64,000 nt of DNA from ANME-2 cluster archaeon (GTDB taxonomy: Archaea; Halobacteriota; Methanosarcinia; Methanosarcinales; Methanocomedenaceae): NCBI GenBank assembly GCA_019429385.1, contig JAHYIS010000001.1, positions 95,399 through 159,398 on the forward strand, read 5' to 3'. The notes beneath the pieces are model-generated. The model worked only from the letters and a program-made list of their open reading frames with translations, was not told the DNA's origin and made no database searches. This document shows, piece after piece, positions 62,309-64,000 of this stretch; position 1 is the stretch's first letter; each line of letters starts with the position of its first letter. The translations under genes were made by a program, and so were the position numbers.

Positions 62309-63634
62309 TTATTCTGATAAATTAAAAAAGCTCCAGATCCCCCCAGGTCTCGGGTTCATACGGGTCTGCTCCCGGCGGCCATACCCCGGCGGCCATACCC
62401 CGGTTGCTGCACCGGGCCCCCAGTCGATAACGGCAAAGCCCAGGGTTGCCGGCATTTGTGTGATATAGATATCGCCGGGTTCATCGTAATTGACCGGTAT
62501 CACCCATTCCTGCACCCATAAACCGTCAGAATAGTTGCCTAAGAGCATACCGTTTTCTTCTTCTGCTGTCCCGCCGTCATAGTGTGCATCGGCAAGATTG
62601 CTGGGTCCATACACCTCTGCGCCGTTGTATTTGTAGTCGTCCCTTCCTGTTGAAAGATCGTGGTCGTGGGTGGTGCCGTCCTGCTCAAGGCGTATGTCCA
62701 TGGAGTTCTGCCACCGGGGGCCGCCTTCCCATTGGAGGAGAATGTACAGGTTCTCATAATCATGTTTGGAGGCCATGGTATATGGCACACCCCTTACATC
62801 GAAATGTATGGATTGTTCCTCATCCCAACCGTCCTCTGATGTGTAGTATCCGTCTACAACGGGTGGCGTGCTGTAAGGTGATATGAGGATCGGGTCTATA
62901 AGTGTATTATCTGGAAACTGCTGGTCGTAGGTGTTATAATTACTGCCATACGGGGGCGGGGTTCCGAATGACCCGGATTGTTCCATGACATATATCATTC
63001 CCAGCATAAGACCCATCAGGAGCAGGAACAGTACTGAGGGGATGCCGACTACTGCCAGGACCACTCGCCTCATTGATAGTTGGTGGACCTCTGCGAATCC
63101 CACAAGGAGTAGGTAAAAACTATAGACCACTAATGCCAGTATGCTCACCGCGACAAAGAATGCCATTATTTCGATGCCGACCCCCTCCAGGCCTGTTATC
63201 TCCAACAGGTAAAAGAACAGCACGCCGATGAGGGTCAACGGGAGCACGACATAGGAGATTGCGAGGTAGTAACAGAATACTCGCAGCGTGGCTTCAATGC
63301 TGCCTTTTGCACCGCATATCATGAGCATGAAGTGATACAGGATAGCGTTTATTGGGAGGGATATCACCATGCTGATGACAGAGTACAGGATAACGGCCAG
63401 GATTATGATTATCGTGAAAACCAGGTCCGAATTCAGGGGAATGAGGGGAGCCCATGATACCATCAATATGGCTGCATACAGCAGCGATACGATGAGGATG
63501 GTCAGGAGCGCAAAGCCCATGGGTTCATTGAGGCCGGCTGATACGGGCATGTCCCTGTAGAACTGGCGGGGCTGGATGATGACACTGCGGACAGTGGCGA
63601 GGTAGTTTTTCAGGTACGTTTTTGCCGATGACAT
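62309..63634 (-). CDS. Yip1-domain membrane protein with ethylbenzene-dehydrogenase-like C-terminal domain
   Basis: 441 residues. The N-terminal half has a Yip1-type start (TVRSVIIQPRQFYRDMPVSA) and five or six membrane helices. The C-terminal half (about 250-425) is an extracellular beta-rich domain (VVDGYYTSEDGWDEEQSIHF, YILLQWEGGPRWQNSMDIRL, WVQEWVIPVNYDEPGDIYI) like the heme-binding subunit domain of ethylbenzene dehydrogenase or family 9 carbohydrate modules. A 14-bp tandem duplication (62372-62399) shifts the last 20 or so codons; without it the tail would read WPPGADPYEPETWGDLELF. Its ligand (heme, sugar or other) is unknown. Confidence 0.8.
   Translation of the reverse strand: MSSAKTYLKNYLATVRSVIIQPRQFYRDMPVSAGLNEPMGFALLTILIVSLLYAAILMVSWAPLIPLNSDLVFTIIIILAVILYSVISMVISLPINAILYHFMLMICGAKGSIEATLRVFCYYLAISYVVLPLTLIGVLFFYLLEITGLEGVGIEIMAFFVAVSILALVVYSFYLLLVGFAEVHQLSMRRVVLAVVGIPSVLFLLLMGLMLGMIYVMEQSGSFGTPPPYGSNYNTYDQQFPDNTLIDPILISPYSTPPVVDGYYTSEDGWDEEQSIHFDVRGVPYTMASKHDYENLYILLQWEGGPRWQNSMDIRLEQDGTTHDHDLSTGRDDYKYNGAEVYGPSNLADAHYDGGTAEEENGMLLGNYSDGLWVQEWVIPVNYDEPGDIYITQMPATLGFAVIDWGPGAATGVWPPGYGRREQTRMNPRPGGIWSFFNLSE
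62372..62399. repeat. 14-bp tandem duplication at a gene's 3' end
   Basis: The unit ccggcggccatacc occurs twice in a row (62372-62385, 62386-62399). The collapsed paralogue downstream has one copy, and in that frame its tail reads WPPGADPYEPETWGNLELL before a stop. Fourteen is not a multiple of three, so the duplication alters the C terminus of the gene at 62309-63634. Confidence 0.9.
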
Positions 63635-63737
63635 TGTATGAATCTATTGGATTTATTGTATTTAAAAATTTGTGGTTTAAAGTCTAATTTTTTATCTGGT
63701 AAATCCATTTCTTCCTTCATTTCGTGAATTTTTACGG

Positions 63738-64000
63738 TTATAAAAGCTCCAGGTTCCCCCAGGTCTCAGGTTCATATGGGTCTGCTCCCGGCGGCCATAT
63801 TCCTGTAGTAACTCCCGAATCTCAATAGCCAGCCATCGTGTGAAGGAAAAATCAGGACCGAGGATATGATGACGACTGCATACAGAATCCCTATCATCAG
63901 GATGGTCATGAAGGTAAAGTTCAGGGGTTCTTTGAGAGAACCTGACACGGCTATGTCCTGGTAGAACTGGCGGGGATGGGTGATGACGCTGCGGTCGGTG
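63738..64000 (-). pseudogene. Collapsed tandem copy of the Yip1/EB_dh-like gene
   Basis: Reading the minus strand from the window edge gives DRSVITHPRQFYQDIAVSG and ILMIGILYAVVII, matching the N terminus of the neighbouring gene. The sequence then jumps, near 63820-63860, to the extreme C terminus of the same gene in another frame (TTGIWPPGADPYEPETWG), with a TGA between. About 380 codons are missing. The gene continues beyond the window. This is a tandem paralogue with a large internal deletion. Confidence 0.75.

Overview
The window is chromosomal DNA of a euryarchaeon, most likely a member of the Methanosarcinales or the related ANME-2/Methanoperedens lineages. The evidence is archaeal-type UMP kinase, archaeal phosphopantetheine adenylyltransferase, a GatCAB operon, archaeal TATA-box promoters, an S-layer (DUF1608-like) exported protein, a PGF-pre-PGF domain protein and a very large multiheme cytochrome c with Ig-like repeats. 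No mcr or other diagnostic catabolic gene lies here, so the placement is an inference. Most of the window has moderate GC. One clearly AT-rich accessory stretch lies at about 39.4-41.2 kb.

Layout. 0-0.3 kb: tRNA-Phe (cut by the window edge) and tRNA-Val. 0.4-5.4 kb: a tight minus-strand signalling operon of two PAS-STAS proteins, a Roadblock/LC7 protein, a KaiC-like/small-GTPase fusion and a KaiC-like ATPase. 5.5-9.8 kb: glycan synthesis genes (two GT2 glycosyltransferases, a flippase-like membrane protein, a nucleotide-sugar pyrophosphorylase). 9.9-12.6 kb: a CoA-binding protein and a MutS-related ATPase. 12.7-24.5 kb: envelope region with a lipoprotein, an anchored exported protein, a membrane-anchored exported protein, a giant multiheme cytochrome split by a frameshift, and a PGF-pre-PGF protein also split by a frameshift. 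24.5-30.6 kb: metabolism (ACT protein and PaaK, a TIM-barrel protein, PyrH, NAD kinase, IMPase/FBPase, an archaeal SelB-like protein). 30.9-31.1 kb: two tRNAs. 31.3-34.1 kb: a repeat protein, an S-layer-domain protein, a small Cys-rich protein and a lone FtsX-type permease.

34.2-39.2 kb: an asparagine-synthetase-like protein, gatCAB and nifB. 39.4-43.2 kb: accessory region with an AT-rich two-gene DUF488 module, bounded by nifB on one side and by a decayed copy of the nifB 3' end on the other, then a DUF234-type AAA ATPase and a broken TumE-like toxin gene. 43.5-48.6 kb: catalase, a lipoprotein, a PAPS-reductase-family/ferredoxin fusion and a CDF metal transporter. 48.6-52.8 kb: an archaeal alpha-2-macroglobulin with an intact thioester motif. 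53.0-62.3 kb: DUF5714, a MutY-like glycosylase without an iron-sulfur cluster motif, a divergent CysRS-like protein, an ABC-2 exporter with a divergent membrane-bound winged-helix regulator, a YdjM-like protein, PPAT and valS. 62.3-64.0 kb: a Yip1/heme-binding-like membrane protein with a 14-bp duplication that scrambles its C terminus, and a collapsed tandem copy of the same gene.

The strongest candidate for an undescribed system is the KaiC/GTPase/Roadblock/PAS-STAS operon, which joins a MglA/MglB-like switch to a stressosome-like sensor and RecA-fold ATPases. The second is the AT-rich DUF488 island beside nifB.
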